NCBI GenBank assembly: GCA_947623455.1
Contig: OX392538.1
Location: 1,922,001-1,986,000 of the forward strand
DNA length: 64,000 nucleotides
Source of the DNA: Mimachlamys varia
Taxonomy: Eukaryota > Mollusca > Bivalvia > Pectinida > Pectinidae
Reading direction: 5' to 3'
Position numbers and translations under genes: made by a program. Position 1 is the first letter of the stretch. Every line of letters begins with the position of its first letter. The notes below the pieces were generated by a model, which worked only from the letters and a program-made list of their open reading frames with translations, was not told where the DNA came from and did not search any database. Of the stretch, positions 37,702-47,846 are shown piece by piece.

Positions 37702-40700
37702 AGCTTTCATCTGTATGTAATATCTTGTCTTGTTTATTGTGTTCACCGGCCCCATCCTTCACCAGACATCGGTAAGTGAACACCAGTAACATCGTAAATA
37801 TGGCAACCCTATGCAAAGTTATTTTTCTTGTTATCACAATATGTGCCCAGTTTGGAACAAAACCACCCCAGGTTCCAATGTATGAACCAAACCCAGTATC
37901 GGTATCTACTGTGAACAAAGAACATCTTATTGTTACTAGATCATTCATACAAACGGCCATAGCCCACAGCCCCTCCATGGAGAACGCACTCCACGATCAT
38001 GACCATTCTAATATGCTTGTGCTAATATGTTACTGGATTAACACGTGTCAGTCGAGTCTAACAACCAATGTTGATGTATCCTACATTGTCATACGGCAAA
38101 TGTTGTTCTCATTTGTTAAGAAAAAGTTCTTTATCTACAACCAAGATTGTAAACCTAAAAAGGTGTTGATATATATGTTGGTCTTAGTCATCTTAAGAGC
38201 CAATGATGTAGAAAATAATCCAGGGCCCAGTAATGACAGTACTAAATATCTTTGTGGTACCTGCGATAAGACCGTAACATGGGAACACAAGGGTATTGTT
38301 TGTGAATCGTGCGATCAATGGTTTCACATTGACTGTCAGAACATCAACAGCCATTCTTATGAGGAATTAAATGATAGCATGGTTAGTTGGCACTGTATCA
38401 TCTGTAATAATCCAAATTATTCTACGCTGTTATTCGATCTCCATAGCGTGTGCACTCCTAACCCTTTTGACAGCCTACCTGATGAACTAGCCTCCATAAA
38501 GAGTTTTGATAGTCATATGAGCCCTAAGACCTCTTCTAATGTATTTAATCCTGGACACTCATCTACTCCAGTTAGAAAGGCTGCTTTTTCTAAAAAATCA
38601 TCCTGCAAGCCATTACGTATAATGAATGTCAACTTTCAGTCCATCCGTACTAAGCAACATCTAGTACACCAAGTCATCGACAGTACCAAGCCTGACATCA
38701 TACTTGGCACTGAGACATGGCTGAAACCAGATATTAAGAACTCTGAAATTTTTCCAGATGGATTCAGCATTTACAGGAAGGACAGAGTTGGTAAAATTGG
38801 TGGTGGGGTGCTTATAGCAATCAAAAATGACTTTATTTCATCAGAAGTCCATGACCTTTCCCCATCTGATGATACTGAAATAGTTTGGGCGAAAGTTGAA
38901 ATGACTGGATGTAAAACCTTGTATCTATGTTCTTTTTATAACCCTAAAACATCTGATGAATCTAATTTGGCAAACTTCGATATATCTGTAAAAAAGGCTA
39001 GTACTATTCATAATGCCAGTTTACTCATTGGGGGTGACTTCAATCTCCCAGGTTGGGATTGGGAGCATAAAATTCTTAAACCCAATACCCTTCACTCTAA
39101 CATCCACTATAACTTTGGCAACTCACTTGATGATGCAGGTCTTACCCAACTTGTTGAAAAACCAACTAGAAACAATAACATCTTGGATCTTGTCATTACC
39201 AACCACCCTAACTTAGTCCCCCGTATTGATGTGATGCCTGGCATCTCCGACCACGACATTGTGTTTGTCGAATTCCTGGCCTCTACTGCAAGGCATAAAC
39301 AGATTCCAAGGCAAATTCCACTTTACAAAAAGGCTAATTGGGATTCTATGAAGAATGAGCTACGTAATTTCCATGATAAACTCCAATCTTCTAGCAACAA
39401 ACATATTCTTGACACTAATACCATCTGGTGTGATTTCAAGTCGCTTCTGATCTCTCTTGTAAAAACACATATCCCACATAAATTATCAAAACCAAAAGAA
39501 AGTCAGCCCTGGATATCACATGAAATTAAACATCTGATCAGTAAACGTAATAGACTGTACAAAAAATCAAAAAAATCAGGTGACCCAAACACAACAAAGA
39601 AATATAAAGAGTTAAAACACTTAATTCAAAAAAAGATTCGTCAAGAGTACTGGACATACATCCAAGACATAGTCACTCCAAAAGAAACCTCGATCACTGG
39701 AACTTTCAAATGTATGAAAAAATTTTGGGCTTACATTAAACACAAAAAAACAGACTACTCCGGAATCCCCCACTTGAAGCAGGAGGGAAAGCTCATTTCA
39801 GACTCGTATTCTAAGGCCAATCTGCTTAACAAGCAGTTTGAATCTGTATTCTCCTCTTCTAAAACCATTTCCTCTGATGTTTTTGTCAACGAAAATTACA
39901 TGGACTCTAATCAGACATTTCCTACTATGGACACGCCTATTATTTCATCAGATGGCATTCTAAAATTATTGAAAAATCTTAATTGTTCCAAAGCACCAGG
40001 CCCAGATGACTTGAGTCCAATGGTCTTGAAGGAATTATCCAGTGAAATAGCACCAATCTTGAGTATCATTTTCAATTTTTCTCTAGATTCTGGCATTGTA
40101 CCTCAAGATTGGAAGACAGCCCATATTGTTCCCATCTTTAAAAAGGGCCAAAAATATGATCCGGTAAATTACAGGCCAATATCGTTAACTTGTATTTGTT
40201 GTAAGCTGATGGAGCATGTCATAGTATCAAACATAATGTCTCATTCTGATCGACACAATATTTTGTACCCTCTTCAGCATGGTTTTCGGAAATCTAGGTC
40301 CTGTGAAACACAACTCTTGGAATTTTTTGATGATATTACTAAAACTTTAGATGATTCTAAACAAACAGATATTTTGGTCATGGACTTTTCTAAAGCGTTC
40401 GACAAGGTCAGTCACTCTTTACTTGTCAACAAACTAATTCACTATGGTATTGATGAGAAAACAACATCTTGGATCTCCAATTTTCTTAATAATAGAACCC
40501 AATCAGTACTTGTGGAAGGCGTCAAATCTGAATATGTTCATGTTCTATCCGGTGTTCCCCAGGGATCTGTTCTAGGCCCAAGTCTGTTTTTATTTTATAT
40601 TAACGACATGCCATTTGGCCTTAAGTCCAAGGTCAGACTGTTTGCGGATGATACCATCGTGTATCTGACAATTACGTCAGAAACAGATGCCAGGACCCTG

Positions 40701-41752
40701 CAGTCTGATCTGGACAAACTGGCCTCTTGGGAGCAGAAATGGCACATGGCTTTTCATCCTAGTAAGTGTTATGCTTTAACAGTCTCTAAGAAAAAATCTC
40801 CCATTTATTTTGATTATTCACTTCATGGCCAAATTCTAAAACATGTAAATTCTGTTAAATACCTAGGAGTAACCCTCAGATCAGACTTGAAATGGGATAC
40901 TCATGTAGATCAGATTTGTAATAAGGCAAATTCTACTCTAGGATTTCTCAGAAGAAACCTGAAAATTAGCTCTACATCATTTAAAGAACAGGCTTATAAA
41001 TCCTTGGTCAGACCTTCTTTAGAATATGCCTGTTCAGTTTGGGATCCATTCACTAAAAATAATATAAACAAAATTGAAATGGTTCAGAGAAGGGGGGCTC
41101 GTTATGTGTCAAACCGTTTTCGTAACACCTCTAGTGTGACAGATATGATAGATACTCTTGGTTGGCGCAGCCTTTCAGACCGTAGGAAAGATGCACGCCT
41201 GAAAATGTTCTATAAGATTCATCACGGCACTGTAGCCATACCAACGTCTGACAGACTGCAACGAGCCTCCAGAATTTCTAGAAATTCACACCAGTATCAA
41301 TATCAGCAGATTTATTCAAAAACATTGGCTAGGCAACAATCTTTTTTCCCACGCACTGTTGTAGACTGGAACAATTTACCATCACACGTCGTTAGTGCTC
41401 CCACTTTCAACTCTTTCAAGACCTCTCTTTCTCAACTTTCTTCTAAAACAACCAATGATGAGTAATTTAGAACAGCTGACAGACTTTACATAATAATTTC
41501 TTTTTTTCTCTCCTGCTGTTTACTCCTAACAGGCTTTGTAGGAAGGGGATTCCCAATCACTTTGCTGTTAGGAGTCACTCTCTCTCTTTCTTTTCTTGCA
41601 TCATTTGTAAACATATATATACATTGTATATCTAAGTAAATACTAAATAACTGAATTATTATGTAATATGTAAGTCTGTCACTGAGCATAGCACAAACCC
41701 AATCCCGTTACAAGATCTTCAACTAGTTGAAGGTGGTAACTATATGGTAGAA
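37702..41752 (+). mobile_element. CR1-like LINE, right arm of an inverted pair
   Basis: Plus-strand copy, 5' end immediately after the spacer, 3' tail (TAGAAC)n at about 41747-41762. Arm length 4051 bp, no indels relative to the left arm by coordinate arithmetic. The 3' tails differ (TAGAAC here, TAGAAG in the other), which argues that two separate copies exist. Confidence 0.9.
37776..41465 (+). CDS. LINE polyprotein, second identical copy
   Basis: Encodes the same 1229 residues as 33732-37421, with 2A motif, PHD finger, AP-endonuclease and reverse transcriptase all intact. The first ATG is used here; an ATG nine codons in would place the hydrophobic segment right at the N-terminus and is an equally possible start. 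The 5' leader within the element is only about 74 bp. Confidence 0.95.
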   Translation: MNTSNIVNMATLCKVIFLVITICAQFGTKPPQVPMYEPNPVSVSTVNKEHLIVTRSFIQTAIAHSPSMENALHDHDHSNMLVLICYWINTCQSSLTTNVDVSYIVIRQMLFSFVKKKFFIYNQDCKPKKVLIYMLVLVILRANDVENNPGPSNDSTKYLCGTCDKTVTWEHKGIVCESCDQWFHIDCQNINSHSYEELNDSMVSWHCIICNNPNYSTLLFDLHSVCTPNPFDSLPDELASIKSFDSHMSPKTSSNVFNPGHSSTPVRKAAFSKKSSCKPLRIMNVNFQSIRTKQHLVHQVIDSTKPDIILGTETWLKPDIKNSEIFPDGFSIYRKDRVGKIGGGVLIAIKNDFISSEVHDLSPSDDTEIVWAKVEMTGCKTLYLCSFYNPKTSDESNLANFDISVKKASTIHNASLLIGGDFNLPGWDWEHKILKPNTLHSNIHYNFGNSLDDAGLTQLVEKPTRNNNILDLVITNHPNLVPRIDVMPGISDHDIVFVEFLASTARHKQIPRQIPLYKKANWDSMKNELRNFHDKLQSSSNKHILDTNTIWCDFKSLLISLVKTHIPHKLSKPKESQPWISHEIKHLISKRNRLYKKSKKSGDPNTTKKYKELKHLIQKKIRQEYWTYIQDIVTPKETSITGTFKCMKKFWAYIKHKKTDYSGIPHLKQEGKLISDSYSKANLLNKQFESVFSSSKTISSDVFVNENYMDSNQTFPTMDTPIISSDGILKLLKNLNCSKAPGPDDLSPMVLKELSSEIAPILSIIFNFSLDSGIVPQDWKTAHIVPIFKKGQKYDPVNYRPISLTCICCKLMEHVIVSNIMSHSDRHNILYPLQHGFRKSRSCETQLLEFFDDITKTLDDSKQTDILVMDFSKAFDKVSHSLLVNKLIHYGIDEKTTSWISNFLNNRTQSVLVEGVKSEYVHVLSGVPQGSVLGPSLFLFYINDMPFGLKSKVRLFADDTIVYLTITSETDARTLQSDLDKLASWEQKWHMAFHPSKCYALTVSKKKSPIYFDYSLHGQILKHVNSVKYLGVTLRSDLKWDTHVDQICNKANSTLGFLRRNLKISSTSFKEQAYKSLVRPSLEYACSVWDPFTKNNINKIEMVQRRGARYVSNRFRNTSSVTDMIDTLGWRSLSDRRKDARLKMFYKIHHGTVAIPTSDRLQRASRISRNSHQYQYQQIYSKTLARQQSFFPRTVVDWNNLPSHVVSAPTFNSFKTSLSQLSSKTTNDE

Positions 41753-42218
41753 CTAGAACTAGAGCTATATCTTCGTCTCTAGTGTACAACACTGCTTTAT
41801 AGCCAAATTAACAAATGCTTTGGAAAAAAGTCGGTTGTCATGAAAAAAATATTTAACATTATGGGTGATAACTAATGAAAACAAACTGTCACATGTCAAT
41901 GAGTACATCGGCACATCAGCTGTACACCGAGGGGCACCTGCTCGTAAATCACAAACCGATCAATGGCTCTTGTTCATCATCGGTGTAAATACAACATGTA
42001 TTGAGATGTGATCAATACCGTAATTAATGTCACTGTAAGTAAAACCTTACCTTTTACATTTTTTGCTCATGCTGTCCCTGGGTCCTCCGTTTATCTAAAG
42101 ATTTTTCTTCCTATTGTTGACAATGAAGCCATTTAAAATTCGCGTCTTACCCATCATTCCATGCGTTTCTGGACAAGTCAGGGGAGATAAGTAGATCAAC
42201 CTCCGGTTATAATCTGTA
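41753..42218. other. Flank between LINE pair and transposon array
   Basis: Contains the end of the LINE tail and the 22-bp inverted flank (41763-41784), then about 430 bp of unique DNA up to the array junction at 42219. No gene. The truncated transposase frame reads out into this sequence. Confidence 0.7.
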
Positions 42219-43096
42219 TTATTACGGCAGGTTATTGTTGACCTGTTGTACCTGCCATCAACTTGTACGTTGACCAGGTTAGGGTCTGTGGCTCCCCTTA
42301 TTTCATTTATTTCCCTCACTGTCTGTGCTTTGCTTGCCATATCCCCCTTATTTAGCACTATGATTTTTTCTGCTGCAATATTAGCATTTCTTTGCATACC
42401 GCTACGGCAGGGGGGAGCCAAATTCATTGAGTTGAACAAACGCTGTGCCCCTGCTGGCCCCATAGGTGTTTCTTGAAGGCCTGCATGCATTGTCAGATTG
42501 GGGACAGCAGGGTTTGGGCCCCTTTTAGGTGATTGGATCTCTTTGTACATTTTTTGATTATCAGACACCCAACCACATGTTCTACACGCTACTTGAAATT
42601 TACATGTCACTCCCACTTTTACCTGTTTATGAATGTCAACATCTGGATTATCACACCTGTGTGACGAGACAATTTGCATAAGATTACCTATTTTCTCAGT
42701 ATCTATTAGTCTGTTACCCTGATTTTGAACACGGTCATCTAACCTTGACCTTTTTTTGCTATTTTCCTGAAGGTGTGATACAACTTCTACAACTGGTTGT
42801 GTTTTCCTGGGCCTAAGAAGCTTAAGAGTTCCAGGGTTACCTGCGGTGTCAGAAGTGCTTGGAAAGCTACAACCTGGACGCGTTACATTGACTAAAGAAT
42901 ACATATCAGAACTCAGTCTCTTCCAGGTACCTGTGACATTTTGACTTGAAACTTTACTTACCCCATGTCCTGTGGTCTTGGTACCCTTATTATGTGGTGT
43001 ATAATTCTTTTGGAAACCATTTTTCCTTCCTTTGTACCTCCCTTTCATGGTTCTTTCAGGTAAAATATCCCTATAAGAATGACTGCAATACTCCAA
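42095..43096 (-). pseudogene. Truncated Mutator-like transposase, left-most array copy
   Basis: The first 292 or so residues equal the full 692-residue protein, up to the sequence ITCRN just after the first catalytic Asp (D280). Homology stops at 42219 and the frame then runs through unrelated flank for about 40 codons to a stop. Residues for the second and third catalytic acids are missing, so it cannot be an active transposase. It could still encode the N-terminal zinc-binding region. Confidence 0.85.
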
Positions 43097-43763
43097 AACA
43101 CCTATTTATACCTAAATTGACTATAAACACATATGTTCTGAATATATACACCACCTAATAAGGATTATAAGCCCACAAGGACAGGATATCTTATCCCTAT
43201 GTTACACTGGTATTGGCCCCTTGAGAGGTGTCACTTTCTTACCTTGCTATGTTTGACATATATTTACTAGATAAGTAGCAGGGCTATAAAGTTACAAGTA
43301 CATTCATTTTGTAGGGGAGAAGTCACCCTACACAGTATCATAAAGTTAGACAGGCTGTGATTTCAAAAAAAAAAGTTATATCATTTATACTGTGAAAGAT
43401 TTTGATAAAATTTATGATTTTTGAAATTTGAAATTTAAAAATCAATTAAGCTTTACTTCTTTAGAAATTTCATAAAATGCATGTAAAATGTGAAAGAGTA
43501 TTGCATGTGCTTCAATTTGATATATAATGTTGATATATTGCTTGATTATTACTCGCACAATAGTCATTTATCAATGAGGCCCCTCTGAAATCTTAGCTGC
43601 AGAGTACAGCACTGCTGTGGATTGGGGGTGGGGGAACTAAAAATGAAAGAACTTTTTTGTTTTTCAAGTAAATTTCAAAATAATTTGCAGTAACATTCAT
43701 AATTGCATGCCAAATGAAATGATAGAAGAAAAAAAAAATATCTTGAAAGTACCCTATTATGCA
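42219..43763. mobile_element. Array unit 0 (left-truncated)
   Basis: Partial copy of the 3.6-kb unit; the endonuclease gene and the C-terminal half of the transposase gene are absent. Ends with TA-TGCA-TA at the unit boundary (43758-43765), a 4-nt remnant described with the 469-bp element. Confidence 0.9.
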
Positions 43764-44052
43764 TAGCAGAGAGTTACTCCGCATGGGAAACTTCCGCTGT
43801 AGCCGGTATATTTGAAGTAGGCATTTGACAGGCTGGAATATTGAAGTTGAAGGTTTGTACTTGCTACCAGTGCATGTATTGAATGAATTACGATTTAATT
43901 GAACTCATTACATAACAATTAAAATGATGTTAGGTAATTTTATATGACAAAATAGACAAAATATGAAGTTTTAGATAGGAACTACGTGTCTTTTAGCCAG
44001 TATTTACTTTCAGTTTGACTGACATTCAACATATCTAAAGGAGCTAAGCAAA
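43097..44052. other. Divergent intergenic region of the array unit (956 bp)
   Basis: Lies between the transposase start and the next endonuclease start, so it should contain both promoters and, if the element is one convergent gene pair, its two termini. Visible features: small hairpins GGATATCTTATCC (near 43182) and GTAGGGGAGAAGTCACCCTAC (near 43312), a poly(A) run, and the TA site at 43758-43765. I could not identify long terminal inverted repeats. The same region recurs at 46715-48135, 50798-51753, 54416-55836, 58499-59448 and 62111-63066. Confidence 0.6.
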
Positions 44053-44688
44053 ATGGAAGAATTTTTTGATAATTTTAGTGAAATTTTAAAGCAGAAATCT
44101 AAGGTGTCAACAAATGGAATATGTAGGATTTGGACAGGTCCACTGACACATAATAAGAAATATGGAGTTTTTAGATTCCGCCATCCAGACACGGGTGCAT
44201 GGAAATCTGTAACAGCACAACGGTTTACTGTAATGTTAAATACACGTAATTTAAATTTGATTTCGGCCTTTGACGCGTCACACCTGTGCCACAACAATAT
44301 GTGTATTAACTTTGATCATATCAATATGGAACCACACAGTGTAAACAATAACAGGATACATTGTAAAAACTTGACTAGGTGCACAGGACATGGGGAATAT
44401 CCTGCTTGTTTACTAAATTTATATATACAGGTACATTACCTGAAATATGTATACACAAATTACAATTTTACCTATATACAAAGCAATATTGAGCACGGCC
44501 CAAGCTCGGCTCATCGCATGCATAATGATAATGTTTTTTTCCAGATTTTATTTCTGTTTTTCCCTTTTTTGTGTAATGACAGCACATTGTACCGCAGTAA
44601 TATTACACTATATTTATGTGATGAGGTTATTTGCACTACTTATTATAATTGTGCTCATCAGTGTTTGATCTCAGTCTACTGGTGCTGA
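44053..44688 (+). CDS. His-Cys box (His-Me finger) homing-type endonuclease
   Basis: 211 residues, start in a good context (GCAAAATGG). Residues 20-120 match the zinc-binding loop of I-PpoI-like enzymes (Pfam zf-His_Me_endon): GICRIWTGP, YGVFRF, then ASHLCHNNMC, DHINMEP, NNNR, CTGHGEYPACL. Spacing from the catalytic His (H77) fits I-PpoI: C79 (+2), C84 (+7), H89 (+12), N98 (+21, metal-binding Asn), C104 (+27), C110, H113 (+36), C119; C24 supplies the other first-site ligand. Both zinc sites and the active site are complete. Residues 121-211 lack clear homology; a GTACAT donor (44431) and a TTTTCCAG acceptor (about 44544) allow an intron there. The family makes double-strand cuts in DNA. Convergent with the transposase, overlapping its 3' end by 53 bp. 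Confidence 0.85.
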   Translation: MEEFFDNFSEILKQKSKVSTNGICRIWTGPLTHNKKYGVFRFRHPDTGAWKSVTAQRFTVMLNTRNLNLISAFDASHLCHNNMCINFDHINMEPHSVNNNRIHCKNLTRCTGHGEYPACLLNLYIQVHYLKYVYTNYNFTYIQSNIEHGPSSAHRMHNDNVFFQILFLFFPFLCNDSTLYRSNITLYLCDEVICTTYYNCAHQCLISVYWC

Positions 44689-46714
44689 GGTCAGGGGGAT
44701 TATCTAGCTGTCCCTTTCTATAATCAGATCTGGCCCCCTTGTTTTGAATATGTCTCTGAATGGCTTCTGCTCTAAGTTCTAGGGTTCTTTTTTTAAAAGC
44801 TGGGCTCTTTTGGTACTTTTGGTGGTAATCTTGCTCTGCTTGCATTTGTCTCAGAGAGCGTCTTACCTCAGGTGCTACAGTTGCCCCGAGGCACTCCATT
44901 TTCGTCATAAGGGAATTTCCCACCCCATTATTAGCTGTGTGAACAGCACCGTGGAACCGCGCATTCATATTCTTGCTATATAGCACATTTTTTGGTAACC
45001 GGCTATTCAAAAGCCTGAAAAAGGCTTCGCATCTCTGGGTATTTGCCCCAAGTGACATTGCTGTCACATATTCATCTGTCAGTTTCATTTTCAGTATCTC
45101 GAGCATCAGGTGTTTGTCATTTTCATTCATATTTAAGCTGAAAAGCTTGTACTTAGACAGAAATATGGACCGGTTCCACCAAGTACCACTACTAACACCA
45201 CCATTGCATACAAATGAGTATCTTTTACATTTAGAACAATCCCCGCTGTAACAGCGAAGGGTGGCGTCTAAGACATGGGGCAGTTTTTCGCGCATGATTT
45301 TTGCTTCTCCACTACAACCCTTTGCGAGCTCTTTACAAACTAGGCTACATCGAGCTTTTATGTCACGGCTTAGTACCTTTTGGGCTTCAATCTTGCCTTC
45401 TCTTGTTTTCATACCTGGGAACATGTCAGTGCTAAAATGTGCTTGCATGCATTTTCTAAATTGTGCTTGACCTAAATGGGTGGGGTCTGCCAGCCGTTTT
45501 ACATTCCACATTGGTATAAAAGCTTTATATGCTGCGTCAAGACCTGCCACTGATCGCGCGTCCCCATCTGATGTAGCGTATCTTACAATAAGGTCTTGCT
45601 GGTATAGCTGCTCACCTACTAGTTTAGCAGCCTCATATTCTGACAGCGGTGTCCCCTCCCCTATTGTGGCACTGCAGTCTATGTGGCCACCAGGACATTT
45701 AGCATCGAACCCTTTTCTGCGTAACCATTTACCTTTCCAGCATATTTGTGATTGGACAGCTATTCCGATAATGTAATTGTTGTCGGTGATATCCTCGCGT
45801 GCTATAAGTGCTAACTGTACAGCATTTGTACCAGGTTTATTACGGCAGGTTATTGTTGACCTGTTGTACCTGCCATCAACTTGTACGTTGACCAGGTTAG
45901 GGTCTGTGGCTCCCCTTATTTCATTTATTTCCCTCACTGTCTGTGCTTTGCTTGCCATATCCCCCTTATTTAGCACTATGATTTTTTCTGCTGCAATATT
46001 AGCATTTCTTTGCATACCGCTACGGCAGGGGGGAGCCAAATTCATTGAGTTGAACAAACGCTGTGCCCCTGCTGGCCCCATAGGTGTTTCTTGAAGGCCT
46101 GCATGCATTGTCAGATTGGGGACAGCAGGGTTTGGGCCCCTTTTAGGTGATTGGATCTCTTTGTACATTTTTTGATTATCAGACACCCAACCACATGTTC
46201 TACACGCTACTTGAAATTTACATGTCACTCCCACTTTTACCTGTTTATGAATGTCAACATCTGGATTATCACACCTGTGTGACGAGACAATTTGCATAAG
46301 ATTACCTATTTTCTCAGTATCTATTAGTCTGTTACCCTGATTTTGAACACGGTCATCTAACCTTGACCTTTTTTTGCTATTTTCCTGAAGGTGTGATACA
46401 ACTTCTACAACTGGTTGTGTTTTCCTGGGCCTAAGAAGCTTAAGAGTTCCAGGGTTACCTGCGGTGTCAGAAGTGCTTGGAAAGCTACAACCTGGACGCG
46501 TTACATTGACTAAAGAATACATATCAGAACTCAGTCTCTTCCAGGTACCTGTGACATTTTGACTTGAAACTTTACTTACCCCATGTCCTGTGGTCTTGGT
46601 ACCCTTATTATGTGGTGTATAATTCTTTTGGAAACCATTTTTCCTTCCTTTGTACCTCCCTTTCATGGTTCTTTCAGGTAAAATATCCCTATAAGAATGA
46701 CTGCAATACTCCAA
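44636..46714 (-). CDS. Mutator-like DDE transposase
   Basis: 692 residues, complete. The N-terminal 140 residues are basic and low in complexity; H146, C148, C165, C171 and C174 form a zinc-finger-like cluster. The catalytic core shows VDGRYN (D280), a Cys-His cluster C340/H344/C347, TSDGDA (D383, D385), DPTHLGQAQFRK (411-421), CYSGDCSKC (488-496), and NTQRCEAFFR with E563. This order (DGRYN, TDGD, NTQ-CEA-R) is that of the animal Mutator-like transposase domain (Pfam PF20700), recalled from family knowledge. All three acids are present. Role: cleaving and joining element ends. Identical copies recur four more times in the window; start chosen as the first ATG of the frame. Confidence 0.85.
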   Translation of the reverse strand: MEYCSHSYRDILPERTMKGRYKGRKNGFQKNYTPHNKGTKTTGHGVSKVSSQNVTGTWKRLSSDMYSLVNVTRPGCSFPSTSDTAGNPGTLKLLRPRKTQPVVEVVSHLQENSKKRSRLDDRVQNQGNRLIDTEKIGNLMQIVSSHRCDNPDVDIHKQVKVGVTCKFQVACRTCGWVSDNQKMYKEIQSPKRGPNPAVPNLTMHAGLQETPMGPAGAQRLFNSMNLAPPCRSGMQRNANIAAEKIIVLNKGDMASKAQTVREINEIRGATDPNLVNVQVDGRYNRSTITCRNKPGTNAVQLALIAREDITDNNYIIGIAVQSQICWKGKWLRRKGFDAKCPGGHIDCSATIGEGTPLSEYEAAKLVGEQLYQQDLIVRYATSDGDARSVAGLDAAYKAFIPMWNVKRLADPTHLGQAQFRKCMQAHFSTDMFPGMKTREGKIEAQKVLSRDIKARCSLVCKELAKGCSGEAKIMREKLPHVLDATLRCYSGDCSKCKRYSFVCNGGVSSGTWWNRSIFLSKYKLFSLNMNENDKHLMLEILKMKLTDEYVTAMSLGANTQRCEAFFRLLNSRLPKNVLYSKNMNARFHGAVHTANNGVGNSLMTKMECLGATVAPEVRRSLRQMQAEQDYHQKYQKSPAFKKRTLELRAEAIQRHIQNKGARSDYRKGQLDNPPDLSTSRLRSNTDEHNYNK

Positions 46715-47377
46715 AACACCTATTTATACCTAAATTGACTATAAACACATATGTTCTGAATATATACACCACCTAATAAGGATTATAAGCCCACAAGGAC
46801 AGGATATCTTATCCCTATGTTACACTGGTATTGGCCCCTTGAGAGGTGTCACTTTCTTACCTTGCTATGTTTGACATATATTTACTAGATAAGTAGCAGG
46901 GCTATAAAGTTACAAGTACATTCATTTTGTAGGGGAGAAGTCACCCTACACAGTATCATAAAGTTAGACAGGCTGTGATTTCAAAAAAAAAAGTTATATC
47001 ATTTATACTGTGAAAGATTTTGATAAAATTTATGATTTTTGAAATTTGAAATTTAAAAATCAATTAAGCTTTACTTCTTTAGAAATTTCATAAAATGCAT
47101 GTAAAATGTGAAAGAGTATTGCATGTGCTTCAATTTGATATATAATGTTGATATATTGCTTGATTATTACTCGCACAATAGTCATTTATCAATGAGGCCC
47201 CTCTGAAATCTTAGCTGCAGAGTACAGCACTGCTGTGGATTGGGGGTGGGGGAACTAAAAATGAAAGAACTTTTTTGTTTTTCAAGTAAATTTCAAAATA
47301 ATTTGCAGTAACATTCATAATTGCATGCCAAATGAAATGATAGAAGAAAAAAAAAATATCTTGAAAGTACCCTATTA

Positions 47378-47846
47378 TACAGGCCTCAGACCACAGTTAC
47401 ACTTCCGGGTCGTTGTACACGAATGTAGTGCATAAGGACATTTCATGTGGGTTACAAAATAATTTTTCCTGTCTTATTTATGACAGATATGTACAGTTTT
47501 TTTGCATAGACTTGTTCAACAATATCTATTCTAGAGGTTAATTTTTGTTTGACACATTTATCAAGTTTATTTTAGCAGCAGGACACAATGAGTGATGTGG
47601 CTTGCGCATTGATATTTTGTGATTTTTGGTATTTTTCCCTAAAAGTGAAGGGTAGTGACATTCAAATGAAATTATTTTTCTTAAATGCAACACATGAGGT
47701 ACTTTCCAGCTCACTGTAGGTTCAGCTTGAATAGATCTACAATAAAAAATAAGTCCCACATCCTTTGCAAAGTTTTAAAATATTTTAATTTTTTTTTTCC
47801 TTTGGTAGTAACATATAGTAGAATTAATTGTGGTCTGAGGCCTGCA
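47378..47846. mobile_element. 469-bp TA-inserting inverted-repeat element, copy 1
   Basis: Ends TACAGGCCTCAGACCACA and, reverse-complemented, TGCAGGCCTCAGACCACA; about 22 bp of inverted repeat with two mismatches. It sits between CCTATTA and TAGCAG, so a TA is duplicated compared with the clean site in unit 4. No coding sequence. TA duplication points to Tc1/mariner or another TA-specific superfamily. Confidence 0.88.

Larger units (their letters stand above)
43764..47846. mobile_element. Array unit 1 (4083 bp, carries the 469-bp insertion)
   Basis: Complete unit: endonuclease gene 44053-44688 (+), transposase gene 44636-46714 (-), then the 956-bp intergenic region interrupted by the inverted-repeat element at 47378-47846. 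Without the insertion the unit length equals 3618 bp less the 4-nt remnant. Confidence 0.93.

Noticed and set aside
42095..42218. Unique C-terminal tail of the truncated transposase as a new domain
   Set aside because: About 40 codons read from flanking DNA after the array junction; looks like chance read-through.
43593..43784. 63-residue minus-strand ORF crossing the unit boundary
   Set aside because: Sequence changes with each boundary footprint and is low complexity; not conserved as a protein.
45261..46094. Series of plus-strand ORFs (69, 98, 105 residues) repeated in every array unit
   Set aside because: Antisense shadows of the transposase gene with no independent features.
47538..47759. 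73-residue ORF inside the 469-bp element, also at 55239-55460
   Set aside because: No transposase motif; the two copies differ by an amino-acid change in a random-looking frame.
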